From NCBI GenBank assembly GCA_946411635.1, contig CAMKES010000008.1:1-64000 (forward strand): a stretch of DNA of 64,000 bases, written 5' to 3'. The position numbers and the translations under genes are program-made. The notes below the pieces were generated by a model. It had not been told where the DNA came from. It searched no databases and was given only the letters and a program-made list of their open reading frames with translations. Below, in pieces: positions 28,160 to 36,283 of the stretch (its first letter is position 1; each line of letters begins with the position of its first letter). The stretch comes from an uncultured Clostridia bacterium (GTDB lineage Bacteria > Bacillota > Clostridia > Christensenellales > CAG-138).

Positions 28160-28204
28160 GAATCCGGATCCGTTGAACGGAAAAAAGATCGGGAGGGATT
28201 TGGT

Positions 28205-28537
28205 ATGGAGATCAAATGTACGATTCAGTTCAAAACCCAGACGGCGCACGGAAGCGGCGAGGGAGTCGTCCTGTTTGAAAACGGCGAATTCGTCGTGCGG
28301 AACAAGGGCATTGCGACCCGGATGCTGTTCGGCGCGCTCGGCGCGGCGCTTGCGAAGGGAAAAGAAGTGATGCGTTTTCCGGTGAGCGAGATATCCTCGT
28401 ATGAGACGTTCAGGAAGATGCTTGCGAATTATATGCGTTTCACGCTGAAGGACGGAAGCGTTCTGCTGTTCAACTATTCGAAAAACGTGGAAGAGGAGCT
28501 GCTTGCGATCGTTTCCTCCGTGCCGCATTCGGTTTGA
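28205..28537 (+). CDS. Small beta-rich protein, possibly PH/GRAM-like, function unknown
   Basis: 110 residues, no signal or membrane helix apart from a weakly hydrophobic MLFGALGAALAKG. Alternating strands (GEGVVLFENGEFVVRNKG, RFPVSEISSYETFR, RFTLKDGSVLLFNYSK) followed by a C-terminal helix (VEEELLAIVSSV) recall the bacterial PH or GRAM fold. The ATG follows GGGAGGGA. It is a single-gene unit between two almost identical hairpins. Confidence 0.7.
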   Translation: MEIKCTIQFKTQTAHGSGEGVVLFENGEFVVRNKGIATRMLFGALGAALAKGKEVMRFPVSEISSYETFRKMLANYMRFTLKDGSVLLFNYSKNVEEELLAIVSSVPHSV

Positions 28538-28563
28538 TCCGATCTGCTTGTCGACAGTTTGAT

Positions 28564-28591
28564 AAAAGGCGGTCGGACGGCCGCCTTTTTT
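28564..28591. terminator. Terminator, copy 2 of the pair
   Basis: AAAAGGCGGTCG, loop GA, CGGCCGCCTTTTTT; differs from the hairpin at 28085 at single positions. Confidence 0.85.
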
Positions 28592-28654
28592 ATGCGCGGC
28601 GGCACAGCCGATCCATGCAAAAACGGCATCATTCATGAAAGATCGTTTTTCCAG

Positions 28655-28680
28655 GGAACTTTTCGGCGCCTTCGCGCGTC
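28655..28680 (+). promoter_or_regulatory. ECF-type promoter of the sigma/anti-sigma operon
   Basis: GGAAC (28655-28659) and CGTC (28677-28680) separated by 17 bp match the general ECF pattern AAC-N16/17-CGTC. Position upstream of an ECF sigma gene suggests self-activation. Confidence 0.65.
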
Positions 28681-28740
28681 TACCTTACAGAATGATCATT
28701 CGATAAATCCCCGATCGGGAGAGAAGTATGGAGGAAACCG

Positions 28741-29226
28741 ATGGCAGCGATACGTGACGACGTGTTCGTCGAGGAGATCCGGAGCGTCAAAAAGACCGCG
28801 TTCGGCGTGGCGTACCTGATCCTCAAAAACACGTTTGACTGCGAAGATGCGATGAGCGCGGCGATCGTCAAGGCCTACGAGCATCGCGATAAACTGAATC
28901 AGCGGGACAGCTTCCGCGCATGGTTTTTACGCATTTTAAGAAACGAGGCGTACACCATTCTGCGGAGCCGCCGCAAGGTCTTTGAGACGGATGAGATTCC
29001 ACAAAGCCCGCAGCTGTTTCCCGACGCGGCGGAGTCGCTCGATCTGCGCGACGCCCTGATGCGGATCAAAGAGGATCAGCGCAACGCCCTGTTCCTGAAG
29101 CAGGAGGGCTATTCCCTGGAAGAGATCGCAGCCGTATTGCACGTCCCCGTCGGCACGGTCAAGTCGCGGATCTCCCGCGCAAAGGACTCGCTACGCAAGA
29201 TTCTGGAGGAAAACGAACATGAGTAA
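28741..29226 (+). CDS. ECF-type RNA polymerase sigma factor
   Basis: 161 residues. Region 2 at about 10-75 (YLILKNTFDCEDAMSAAIVKAYEHRDKL, FRAWFLRILRNEAY) and region 4 at about 105-155 (ALFLKQEGYSLEEIAAVLHVPVGTVKSRISRAKDSLRK). No sigma-1.1 or region 3. The ATG follows TGGAGG. The downstream gene overlaps by 8 bp and encodes a single-pass membrane protein that should be its anti-sigma factor. Confidence 0.92.
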   Translation: MAAIRDDVFVEEIRSVKKTAFGVAYLILKNTFDCEDAMSAAIVKAYEHRDKLNQRDSFRAWFLRILRNEAYTILRSRRKVFETDEIPQSPQLFPDAAESLDLRDALMRIKEDQRNALFLKQEGYSLEEIAAVLHVPVGTVKSRISRAKDSLRKILEENEHE

Positions 29227-31261
29227 GAAGATCATCCGCGTTTCCGACGCGATCCCGGAAATGCCTTTATCCTTTGACCGGACGGTGGAGCAGACGCTGA
29301 ACAAGGTCTGCACCGCACGGGACGAACAGCCGGCGCGCGGCAAGGCGAACGCGCCCGCGGATCGCTGGCTCCCGCAGAGCGGGAACGCGCGCACCGGCAA
29401 AACGAAGCAGCGGCTTTCGAGGATCCTCGCGGTCTCGTGCGCCGCGGTGCTGCTTCTCGGCGTCTTTGCCGTCGGCGGAATCGTCGTGAAAAACGCGCTT
29501 TCCGGCCGCAGCACCCCGGTGCCGCTGGCATCCGCCGCGCCGGAGGCGACGAAGGAAGCGACGGTCCCGATGAACGTCGGCGATCACGCCGTCACGATCC
29601 GTCTGCTGCCGGAGCTTCCGGAAGCGGAGGCTTACGCCGAAGCGCGCGCAAGAGCGCTGCAGCCCGCGTTCTCCGAGGAGGACTGGGGCTGGATCCGAAG
29701 GATGGACGTTTCGGTCCATGGGTTCACGATCGACGGACAGACGATGCACTGGGTGACGGTGTTCCGCATGGCGCCGGGCGAAAAGCCCGCGCAGTACGAG
29801 CAGAATCCGTTCTCGCTCATCGATCTGACCGGTCTGGAGCTGTTTGAGGACGGCACGGTCGTCACATGGAACGGCGTCGAGCGGAAATGCTCCGTGAATA
29901 TGGAGGCCACGCCGGGAACCGACAGCAGCGACGGCGCGTGGATCGTTTCCGTCTATACGCAGATGGAGCGCCCGGATACCGACTTTGCCGGTACGGCGAC
30001 GGTGCGCCAGCAGTTCCGGCTGATCGACAACAAGGTCGACTCGCAGGCGGCGATCGCCACGCTCGGCATGATCGAACAGACCTTTACGTTCGACGCGTCC
30101 GGCGCGCCCGCTTACGCGCCGCAGACGCCTGCGCCCGATCAGGGACAAACGCTGCTGCCGACGCCGTTTGCATCCGCCGCGCCGGAGGAAGCGAATCCGA
30201 CGCACGCTCCCATGATCTGCTATGTCGGCGAGGTGTACGGCTTGCGCGACGAAGAACGCCCGGACGCGCCGGACGATGATGCGACGTTTGAAACCGTGAG
30301 TTCCGTCGTGCCGATCTCCGAAATACCGGATACGGACGGACAGGCAAACTTCGGCGAGGTCGGCGCAGCGTTCTATGTTACATACGACGGGCTTGTCGCA
30401 TTTTACAACGGCGAATGGCGTCTGTTTGTACCGGAGGAAACGGGTGATGATCCCGACAAGGTGCTTTGGAACGACACGGAAGCGTTTCCGGGAACGTTCC
30501 GGTTCTGGGACTACGACGAGCAGATCGGATCCCGCGAAGCGCCGGAGAAAGGCGTCCTGTTCGTCTGCGATTTCGACGGCGACGGAACGAAAGAGGAGAT
30601 CGTCTACGAGAAACACGGACAGTATCTTACGATCTCTGCCGGAAAGGCGTCGATCGACGTCAACTTCTACGCCGGATTGGAGCAGGCGATCCTTCTGGAT
30701 CTCGATCCGGACTCGCCGCGGTTGAATCTGCTTGTGGTCTACAATACCGGTTCGGAGGATTATGAGACGGTCGAGCTGCACGTGGAAAACGGACGTTTCG
30801 TCCTTGGACCGATCATTTATGCGTATGCAAGCTTCGACGGCGGGACGGTGCTCGGCTCCGCTACCCAGACCGACATTCTGGGAACCAAATTCGGCGCGCG
30901 CACCTATCACGGCGAGAATCTGACCCCGGATTCCGAATGGTTTGACTGCGACGTGATCCCGGACGAGATCCAATCCGCGTCCGATCGCACGCGTCTCATC
31001 GAAAACGGCATGCTGCTGCATCTCGTGCGCGATCTGCCCTGCACGATCGACGGCGCGGACGCGGTGATCCCCGCGGGCACGTACGTATACATGACGCGCT
31101 GGCACGCGTCTGGAACGCTTGCGGAGATCAGGACGGAGGACGGAACGACTGCGCTGATCACGGTACAGAGAGCCGACACGCTCGATCCGGAGCAATACGG
31201 GTACCTGATCGGCGGCGAGATGCAGGAAACGTACTTCGACAACATCCTCTTTGCCGACTGA
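29219..31261 (+). CDS. Membrane-anchored anti-sigma-like protein with large extracellular part
   Basis: 680 residues. A short cytoplasmic part (1-66) beginning MSKKIIRVSDAIPEMPLSFD, one membrane helix at about 68-92, and nearly 590 residues outside. The outer part has two Ala/Pro/Thr linkers (about 100 and 305-325) and Tyr/Asp-rich beta segments; the stretch near 450-500 (FVCDFDGDGTKEEIVYEKHG) resembles an FG-GAP/EF-hand-like loop. The first 210 outside residues recall the DUF4179 sensors that accompany ECF factors. It overlaps the sigma gene, implying co-translation. Signal sensed unknown. Confidence 0.78.
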   Translation: MSKKIIRVSDAIPEMPLSFDRTVEQTLNKVCTARDEQPARGKANAPADRWLPQSGNARTGKTKQRLSRILAVSCAAVLLLGVFAVGGIVVKNALSGRSTPVPLASAAPEATKEATVPMNVGDHAVTIRLLPELPEAEAYAEARARALQPAFSEEDWGWIRRMDVSVHGFTIDGQTMHWVTVFRMAPGEKPAQYEQNPFSLIDLTGLELFEDGTVVTWNGVERKCSVNMEATPGTDSSDGAWIVSVYTQMERPDTDFAGTATVRQQFRLIDNKVDSQAAIATLGMIEQTFTFDASGAPAYAPQTPAPDQGQTLLPTPFASAAPEEANPTHAPMICYVGEVYGLRDEERPDAPDDDATFETVSSVVPISEIPDTDGQANFGEVGAAFYVTYDGLVAFYNGEWRLFVPEETGDDPDKVLWNDTEAFPGTFRFWDYDEQIGSREAPEKGVLFVCDFDGDGTKEEIVYEKHGQYLTISAGKASIDVNFYAGLEQAILLDLDPDSPRLNLLVVYNTGSEDYETVELHVENGRFVLGPIIYAYASFDGGTVLGSATQTDILGTKFGARTYHGENLTPDSEWFDCDVIPDEIQSASDRTRLIENGMLLHLVRDLPCTIDGADAVIPAGTYVYMTRWHASGTLAEIRTEDGTTALITVQRADTLDPEQYGYLIGGEMQETYFDNILFAD

Positions 31262-31274
31262 GCATAACGGCGTC

Positions 31275-31306
31275 AAAAAAAGAGCTGCGGTTTCGCAGCT
31301 CTTTTT
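31275..31306. terminator. Bidirectional terminator
   Basis: AAAAAGAGCTGCG, loop, CGCAGCTCTTTTT between the convergent anti-sigma and SIR2 genes. Confidence 0.85.
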
Positions 31307-31313
31307 GATTGTC

Positions 31314-32162
31314 TTACTGCAGCGCGGCGAGCACGTCGGCAACGTCGGCGTTGACCAGGATCGCGCGGTCCTCGATTTGCTTCGGGCACTCCGCTTCTCC
31401 GAAGTTGACGCACACGTACGCTGCGTTGGGATTCTGCGCGGTGAGCCGCCAGAACGGATACTTGATGATGCCGGGCGTGTTCGATCCCACGCCGAGCTCA
31501 AGGAGAAGCAGCTTTCTGCCGTCCTGCGCCTGCACGAAGTTCACGTAACGCGACGCCGCCTCGTTCCAGCCGAGGTCCTCTACGAACGTGTCGTCGCTTC
31601 GGAGGTTCATCGTCATCGGCGCGCCGCACTTCGGACAGACCGGCAAAAGCCCGGTCGGCACGCGCATGTTCCGCTGTTCACGGACCATTCTGAGGATCGT
31701 TTCCTCATTGTCGTAGGTGCGGCGGTGGCACGGCAGAGAGCATTGGAACAGTCCGTAATCGCCCTGCGTATAAAAGAGCCGCGCCTTGTCGACGCCCGCT
31801 TTCTGAAAGCAATGGTCGACGTTCGTGGTCAGCACGAAGTAATCCTTGTCCCTGACAAGATCCAGAAGCTGTCCGTAGACCGGTTTCGGCGGGTTTTCAT
31901 AGCGGTTGATCAGGATATACCGGCTCCAGTACGCCCAGAATTCCTCCTTCGAGGGATACGGGTAAAAGCCCCCGGTATACATGTCGCGAAAGTGATATTT
32001 TTTGATGAAATCCGGAAAAAAGCGCTCGAACCGTTCGCCCGCATAGGTGAATCCGGCGGCGGTGGAAAGCCCCGCGCCCGCGCCGATCAGGATCGCGTCG
32101 GCGTCGCGAAGTCTGCGTTTCAGAAGCATGATAAGATCCGGAGTAACGTCGTTGAACTGCAT
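31314..32162 (-). CDS. SIR2-family protein of the macrodomain-linked class (SirTM-like)
   Basis: 282 residues. NAD-binding GAGAGLSTAAG at about 27-37, TTNVDHCFQKAG near 115 in place of the usual TQNIDGLH, TQGDYGLFQC near 135, and a zinc site with Cys in FQCSLPC and CPKCG. In class M sirtuins the Asn of TTNVD, Gln of QGDYG and Arg of MNLR replace the deacetylase His and support protein ADP-ribosylation; all three are visible. It is co-transcribed with a macrodomain gene 18 bp upstream. The ATG follows AAGGAG. The known target, lipoylated GcvH-L, and its ligase LplA2 are not adjacent. Confidence 0.85.
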   Translation of the reverse strand: MQFNDVTPDLIMLLKRRLRDADAILIGAGAGLSTAAGFTYAGERFERFFPDFIKKYHFRDMYTGGFYPYPSKEEFWAYWSRYILINRYENPPKPVYGQLLDLVRDKDYFVLTTNVDHCFQKAGVDKARLFYTQGDYGLFQCSLPCHRRTYDNEETILRMVREQRNMRVPTGLLPVCPKCGAPMTMNLRSDDTFVEDLGWNEAASRYVNFVQAQDGRKLLLLELGVGSNTPGIIKYPFWRLTAQNPNAAYVCVNFGEAECPKQIEDRAILVNADVADVLAALQ

Positions 32163-32180
32163 GAAAAAGCTCCTTTCCGG

Positions 32181-32942
32181 TTATTGCAAAAGCGCCTGAT
32201 AAAGCCTGAGATCCGCCTCTTTAAATACGTTGAACACCACGTCGATCGGGCAGTCCTTTTGGAATGCCGTGACGGTGTCGACGGCGATTTTTGGCGCTTC
32301 GTTCTGCGGGAAGCCGAACACGCCGGTCGAGATGCAGCAGAACGCGACGCTTTTGAGTCCGTTTTCTTCCGCCAGGCGGAGACAGCTTTCGTAGCACGAA
32401 GCAAGCTGCGCCCTGTGCCGCTGCGTGAGCGGTCCGGAAACAATTGGTCCCACCGTGTGCAGCACGTATTTTGCGGGCAGATTGAACCCCGGCGTGAGCT
32501 TCGCGCCGCCGGTCGGCTCCGGATGCCCCTGCGCGCGCATGATCGCGTCGCACGCAAGGCGCAGCTGCACGCCCGAAAAGGTGTGGATCGCGTTGTCGAT
32601 GCAGCCGTGGTTCGGCGAAAAACAGCCCAGAAGCGCGGAATTGGCGGCGTTGACGATCGCGTCGACCGCGAGCGTCGTGATGTCCCCGCGCCAAAGATAC
32701 AGGTGCGGCTTTACGGGCGTCAGATCCGAAAGCGCCGTCACGCCCTTTTCGCACGTCGCTTCTTGTAAGTATGCGTCTTGCACGGCGAGAAACTCCGCGC
32801 TTGCGGGCATCGGCGGACGCACGTTGAACAGACCCCGCAGCAGACGCTTCTGTTCAAACGCGTCCTCGGGGATCCCGTTCCGGTATCCCGCTTCCGAAAG
32901 AAGCGCCTCGATCAAAAAGACCCTTCGCTCGCCCTGTGTCAT
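32181..32942 (-). CDS. Macrodomain protein, probable protein-ADP-ribose hydrolase
   Basis: 253 residues. The N-terminal 75 residues are helical; the macrodomain follows with DAIVNAANSALLGCFSPNHGCIDNAIH, GGAKLTPGFNLP and CISTGVFGFP. The Cys/His/Cys set in LLGC, NHGC and nearby matches the zinc-containing macrodomains found beside SirTM. It should remove the mark that the SIR2 partner adds. The ATG at 32942 has no Shine-Dalgarno sequence; the best promoter would start RNA at the ATG itself. Confidence 0.87.
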   Translation of the reverse strand: MTQGERRVFLIEALLSEAGYRNGIPEDAFEQKRLLRGLFNVRPPMPASAEFLAVQDAYLQEATCEKGVTALSDLTPVKPHLYLWRGDITTLAVDAIVNAANSALLGCFSPNHGCIDNAIHTFSGVQLRLACDAIMRAQGHPEPTGGAKLTPGFNLPAKYVLHTVGPIVSGPLTQRHRAQLASCYESCLRLAEENGLKSVAFCCISTGVFGFPQNEAPKIAVDTVTAFQKDCPIDVVFNVFKEADLRLYQALLQ

Positions 32943-32948
32943 ATATAT

Positions 32949-32978
32949 ACTTTATCACGGCTGGCTGTTGCTTGTAAA
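32949..32978 (-). promoter_or_regulatory. Candidate promoter of the macrodomain-SIR2 operon
   Basis: Minus strand TTTACA (32978-32973), 18-bp spacer, TAAAGT (32954-32949). The predicted start coincides with the ATG at 32942, which would give a leaderless message. Confidence 0.45.
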
Positions 32979-32996
32979 GCGAAAGCGGATCATAAA

Positions 32997-33025
32997 TTGA
33001 CAGCCCCCCTTAATTATGTTACGAT
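32997..33025 (+). promoter_or_regulatory. Promoter of the two-gene unit 33054-35564
   Basis: TTGACA (32997-33002), 17-bp spacer, TACGAT (33020-33025). Confidence 0.65.
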
Positions 33026-33053
33026 AACTTTATATTATGGCAGGAGGGATATT

Positions 33054-33356
33054 ATGTACAATAACGTCGGAAATAAGATTATGGTATTGGCAGAATTTCT
33101 TGGATGGCTGTGCTTTTCTGCGGGGATCATCGCGTGGATTGCTCTCCTGGCAAGCGGTAATATACTTCTTGGTTGGATCATGCTTGGAAGCGGCGTTGTC
33201 GTATTGATTTCATCCTGGTTCCTTTACGGACTCGGACAGCTTGTACATGATGTTCACGAAATAAAAGATAAAGGACTTGCGTCGATTGCAGCACCTGTTT
33301 CAAAACCCGCAACAAGACAAAAATCGGATATTTCGGACGAACTTCCGGATCTGTGA
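33054..33356 (+). CDS. Small two-helix membrane protein
   Basis: 100 residues. Two membrane helices at about 9-31 and 36-60 with a short GNI turn, then a charged cytoplasmic tail of 40 residues (VHDVHEIKDKG, KSDISDELPDL). The ATG follows AGGAGGGA. The next gene starts 9 bp after its stop, so the two form an operon and may act together. Family not recognised; composition is less G+C-rich than the flanks. Confidence 0.75.
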   Translation: MYNNVGNKIMVLAEFLGWLCFSAGIIAWIALLASGNILLGWIMLGSGVVVLISSWFLYGLGQLVHDVHEIKDKGLASIAAPVSKPATRQKSDISDELPDL

Positions 33357-33365
33357 GGTATGATT

Positions 33366-35564
33366 ATGGCAGAACGGTATACCAGACTGTTTACAATATC
33401 GCAGACCGATCTCTATGAGACCGGGTCTCCGCTCCTGATTTGCGCAGGGGCGTTATTGAAGGACATGCAAACGGGCAGAATGATCGCGCAGCTCAAATTC
33501 CGCAACATCGGAATCAAACGAATCGCGGCAGTCAAGATCTCTGTGCATTCATTTGATGCATTCGGAACAGAAGTCGAGGGCGTTCCGGAGTTTCAGTATC
33601 TGGACCTTTCCATACCGCGGGATCGGGAATTCGGGCAGAAGACGCCGATCGTTCTGCCGAACACAGAAACACGCTCATTTTCCTGCACCTGCAAAAGCGT
33701 GATTTTCACGGATGGAACGAGATGGGAGTCGGAAACGGATGAATGGCAACCGTTAATGAAACAAAAAACAATTGAATCACGATTTGGTGGGCTCGCGGAA
33801 CAGTATCGTCGGGACACGTGTTTTCCATCCGCAAATTACGTGGTCTCGGAGGATCGCGATCTTTGGCTTTGCGTCTGCGGTGCGATCAACCGCAGGGAAG
33901 AGATAGATTGTCATACCTGCAATGCAAAACGCGAAGAACTTAAGGCTGCGGAGAATCCGGAATTGCTGAAAGAACATGACGAAGCATACCGGTGCCGCCT
34001 TGCAGAACAGGCGGAAGCGGCTCGTATTGAAATGGAACGAAAGGCGGAAGAGGCGCGGATCGAAGCGGAACGAAAGGCGCAAGAGGCGCGGGTTGCTGCG
34101 AAGAAGCGTAAAAAGATCGCTGCAATCGTTATGCCGATCATCGTTGCATGTATCGCGTTTGTAATTGTGCTGACAACGTTTATTATTCCGAATCAAAAGT
34201 ATCAAGCCGCCGTTGAACTCTATAACGCCGGTAAATACGAGGAAGCGATTGCAGCATTTACGGAACTGAATGGATATAAAGACAGCGCAGCGCAAATCGA
34301 GAATTGCGAAATCGCAATCAAAGACGAGAAATACGCCGCGGCAACGGAACTCCTTCATGCTGGCAAGTATGAGGAAGCGATTGCAGCATTTACGTATATG
34401 GACGGATATAAAGACAGCGCAGCGCAAATCGAAAATTGCGAAACCGCAATCAAGGATGAAAAATACGCTGCGGCAGAAGAACTCTATCACGCCGGGAAAT
34501 ACGCAGAAGCGATTACCGCATTTGAAGCGTTGAGCGAATATAAAGACAGCGCGGCGCAAATCGAGAAATGCGAAACAGCAATCAAAGAAAAGAAATATAC
34601 TGCAGCAGCAGAACTCTATCACGCCGGTAAATACGAGGAAGCGATCACAGCGCTTATAGACCTGAACGGTTATAAAGACAGTGAATCCATAAAAACGAAA
34701 TGCATGTTCGCGAAAGCACCTGTCGGATCTGCTGTCTTCTTCGGTGAATATGAACAAGATAACGATATGTCAAACGGAAAAGAGCAGATCGAATGGCTCG
34801 TTCTGGACAAAGATAAGGACTCTGTATTAGCGATCAGTAAATACTGCCTGTTCTGCACATCGGAGCTATCGCAAGTACAATTCGTTTATGAAAAAAACAA
34901 TGTATATGCTTATTTGACCCTGTTTATGAATGGTTCATTCATGTTTGATTATTATAATTTCAATTATCATGACGATTATATCTTTGAAACGGGATCTTTC
35001 ACATATCAAAATGGTGAACTGATTTTGACCAGCGAAAATGGGACTGTCGTCAAAGGAGAGGGAAAATCATCCATACAACTCCATTATTGTTATCAGGGGA
35101 ACGATAGAATATCAGGAGACTTTTCAATCCCATCCGGTACATTTAAAGTGAACATTGTGCCATCGGGAACAGACCATGATTTTTTCAGCTTATTCTATGA
35201 AACGCTTTTCGAGGAGTTGATGACGTTTTCTGAAACCGCTTTTTCGGATGAAGAAAAGCTGTTTATGCAGAACAGCGGGTCTCAATTGATCATTCTTCCA
35301 TCCGACCAATTGTCCCTGCTTAGAAACGAGGCTGATAAAAGAACCAGTGCTACAGCATTTGCAATCAATCAGGGTGCTTATGTAGATAAGAATAAAAAAG
35401 CGACATGGTACGTCAGGCCAGTCGACGCTGATTCTCCTACAATAGGATATGTAGTAGCAAATACATCGGATCTGAACAACGATGATTATTCTACTCCAAG
35501 TTACGATAGGATATGCATACGACCTGCTATTAGAATTTATTTTGGCAATTCGATTGGAGATTGA
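33366..35564 (+). CDS. Membrane protein with zinc ribbon, coiled coil, four TPR-like repeats and a split DUF6273-like domain
   Basis: 732 residues. Residues 1-150 form a beta-rich domain. A zinc ribbon (Cys pairs in CVCG and CHTC, about 168-190) and a Glu/Arg/Ala coiled coil to about 248 follow. One membrane helix lies at about 250-277, then four 44-residue repeats (278-453) with the core AGKYEEAI and YKDS. The end has the start (QIEWLVLD, ISKYCLF) and the finish (ILPSDQLSL, TAFAINQGAYVD, WYVRP, RPAIRI) of a DUF6273-like domain, separated by about 110 residues of beta-rich insert. The ATG at 33366 has GAGG at proper spacing, unlike 33360. Function unknown; a cytoplasm-to-surface sensor is possible. 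Confidence 0.75.
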   Translation: MAERYTRLFTISQTDLYETGSPLLICAGALLKDMQTGRMIAQLKFRNIGIKRIAAVKISVHSFDAFGTEVEGVPEFQYLDLSIPRDREFGQKTPIVLPNTETRSFSCTCKSVIFTDGTRWESETDEWQPLMKQKTIESRFGGLAEQYRRDTCFPSANYVVSEDRDLWLCVCGAINRREEIDCHTCNAKREELKAAENPELLKEHDEAYRCRLAEQAEAARIEMERKAEEARIEAERKAQEARVAAKKRKKIAAIVMPIIVACIAFVIVLTTFIIPNQKYQAAVELYNAGKYEEAIAAFTELNGYKDSAAQIENCEIAIKDEKYAAATELLHAGKYEEAIAAFTYMDGYKDSAAQIENCETAIKDEKYAAAEELYHAGKYAEAITAFEALSEYKDSAAQIEKCETAIKEKKYTAAAELYHAGKYEEAITALIDLNGYKDSESIKTKCMFAKAPVGSAVFFGEYEQDNDMSNGKEQIEWLVLDKDKDSVLAISKYCLFCTSELSQVQFVYEKNNVYAYLTLFMNGSFMFDYYNFNYHDDYIFETGSFTYQNGELILTSENGTVVKGEGKSSIQLHYCYQGNDRISGDFSIPSGTFKVNIVPSGTDHDFFSLFYETLFEELMTFSETAFSDEEKLFMQNSGSQLIILPSDQLSLLRNEADKRTSATAFAINQGAYVDKNKKATWYVRPVDADSPTIGYVVANTSDLNNDDYSTPSYDRICIRPAIRIYFGNSIGD
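34197..34724 (+). repeat. Four in-frame 132-bp tandem repeats
   Basis: Units start at 34197, 34329, 34461 and 34593, each coding for 44 residues that begin KY-x-AA and contain AGKY and YKDS. The first three are nearly identical in protein; the last diverges after YKDS. They form the TPR-like part of the surrounding gene. Confidence 0.85.
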
Positions 35565-35574
35565 TCTGTTAATC

Positions 35575-35606
35575 AAAAAAGCGGAGGGATCGTTCCCTCC
35601 GCTTTT
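35575..35606 (+). terminator. Terminator after the repeat protein gene
   Basis: AAAAAGCGGAGGGA, loop TCGT, TCCCTCCGCTTTT; perfect stem. Confidence 0.88.
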
Positions 35607-35630
35607 GCGTGTCGGATTCTTGGCTCCCCT

Positions 35631-35663
35631 GTAGATGGTACGCGCGGGAAGCGCGCGATCTAC
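35631..35663. other. Unexplained hairpin in the gap before rubrerythrin
   Basis: GTAGAT (35631-35636) pairs with ATCTAC (35658-35663) and CGCGC with GCGCG inside, loop GGGAA. No T-run on either side. The surrounding 130 bp, with a repeated GAAGC motif (about 35672-35688), hold no gene I can support. Confidence 0.4.
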
Positions 35664-35735
35664 CTCAACAACGAAGCGAAGCGAAGTGTAAAATAGGAGC
35701 TGTCACGGCAAGCCGCGACTGATAGGTTGCGTGCG

Positions 35736-36272
35736 TCAGTAGTTCTCGCAGTTGACCTCGAAATAGGACTGCGGGTGCGCGCAGGTGGGGCAGAGATCGG
35801 GCGCCTTCGTGCCGACGACGATGTGGCCGCAGTTGCGGCATTCCCAGACCTTGACCTCGCTTTTTTCAAAGACGGCTGCGGTCTCGACGTTCTTTAAGAG
35901 CGCGCGATAACGCTCCTCGTGATGCTTTTCGATCGCGGCGACGAGGCGGAATTTTACGGCAAGCTCCGTAAAGCCCTCTTCCTCGGCGGTCTTTGCAAAG
36001 CTTTCGTACATATCCGTCCACTCATAGTTCTCGCCGTCCGCGGCGGCCTTGAGGTTTTCGGCGGTCGTGCCGATGCCGTTGAGTTCCTTGAACCACAGCT
36101 TCGCGTGTTCCTTTTCGTTGTCCGCGGTCTTCAGAAACAGCGCGGCAATCTGCTCATAGCCGTCCTTCTTTGCTTTGGAGGCAAAGTAGGTGTACTTGTT
36201 GCGCGCCTGCGATTCGCCCGCGAACGCGGCGAGCAGGTTCTGTTCGGTCTTCGTGCCGGTATACTTGTTCAT
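35736..36272 (-). CDS. rbr: Rubrerythrin
   Basis: 178 residues. Di-iron four-helix bundle with ExxH-type ligands ([30 protein letters not shown]) at about 1-140 and a C-terminal rubredoxin-like centre (CRNCG, CPTC). It reduces hydrogen peroxide in anaerobes. AAGGAGG lies 8 bp before the ATG. The superoxide reductase gene is 11 bp upstream: the pair turns superoxide into peroxide and peroxide into water. Confidence 0.96.
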   Translation of the reverse strand: MNKYTGTKTEQNLLAAFAGESQARNKYTYFASKAKKDGYEQIAALFLKTADNEKEHAKLWFKELNGIGTTAENLKAAADGENYEWTDMYESFAKTAEEEGFTELAVKFRLVAAIEKHHEERYRALLKNVETAAVFEKSEVKVWECRNCGHIVVGTKAPDLCPTCAHPQSYFEVNCENY

Positions 36273-36283
36273 GGGTTTCCTCC

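Noticed and set aside
28085..28591. Paired hairpins read as ends of an insertion sequence
   Set aside because: No transposase, no target-site duplication recognised; both fit intrinsic terminators.
34197..34724. 132-bp tandem repeats considered as a non-coding array
   Set aside because: Exactly 44 codons each, in frame, with protein-level conservation: part of the coding sequence.
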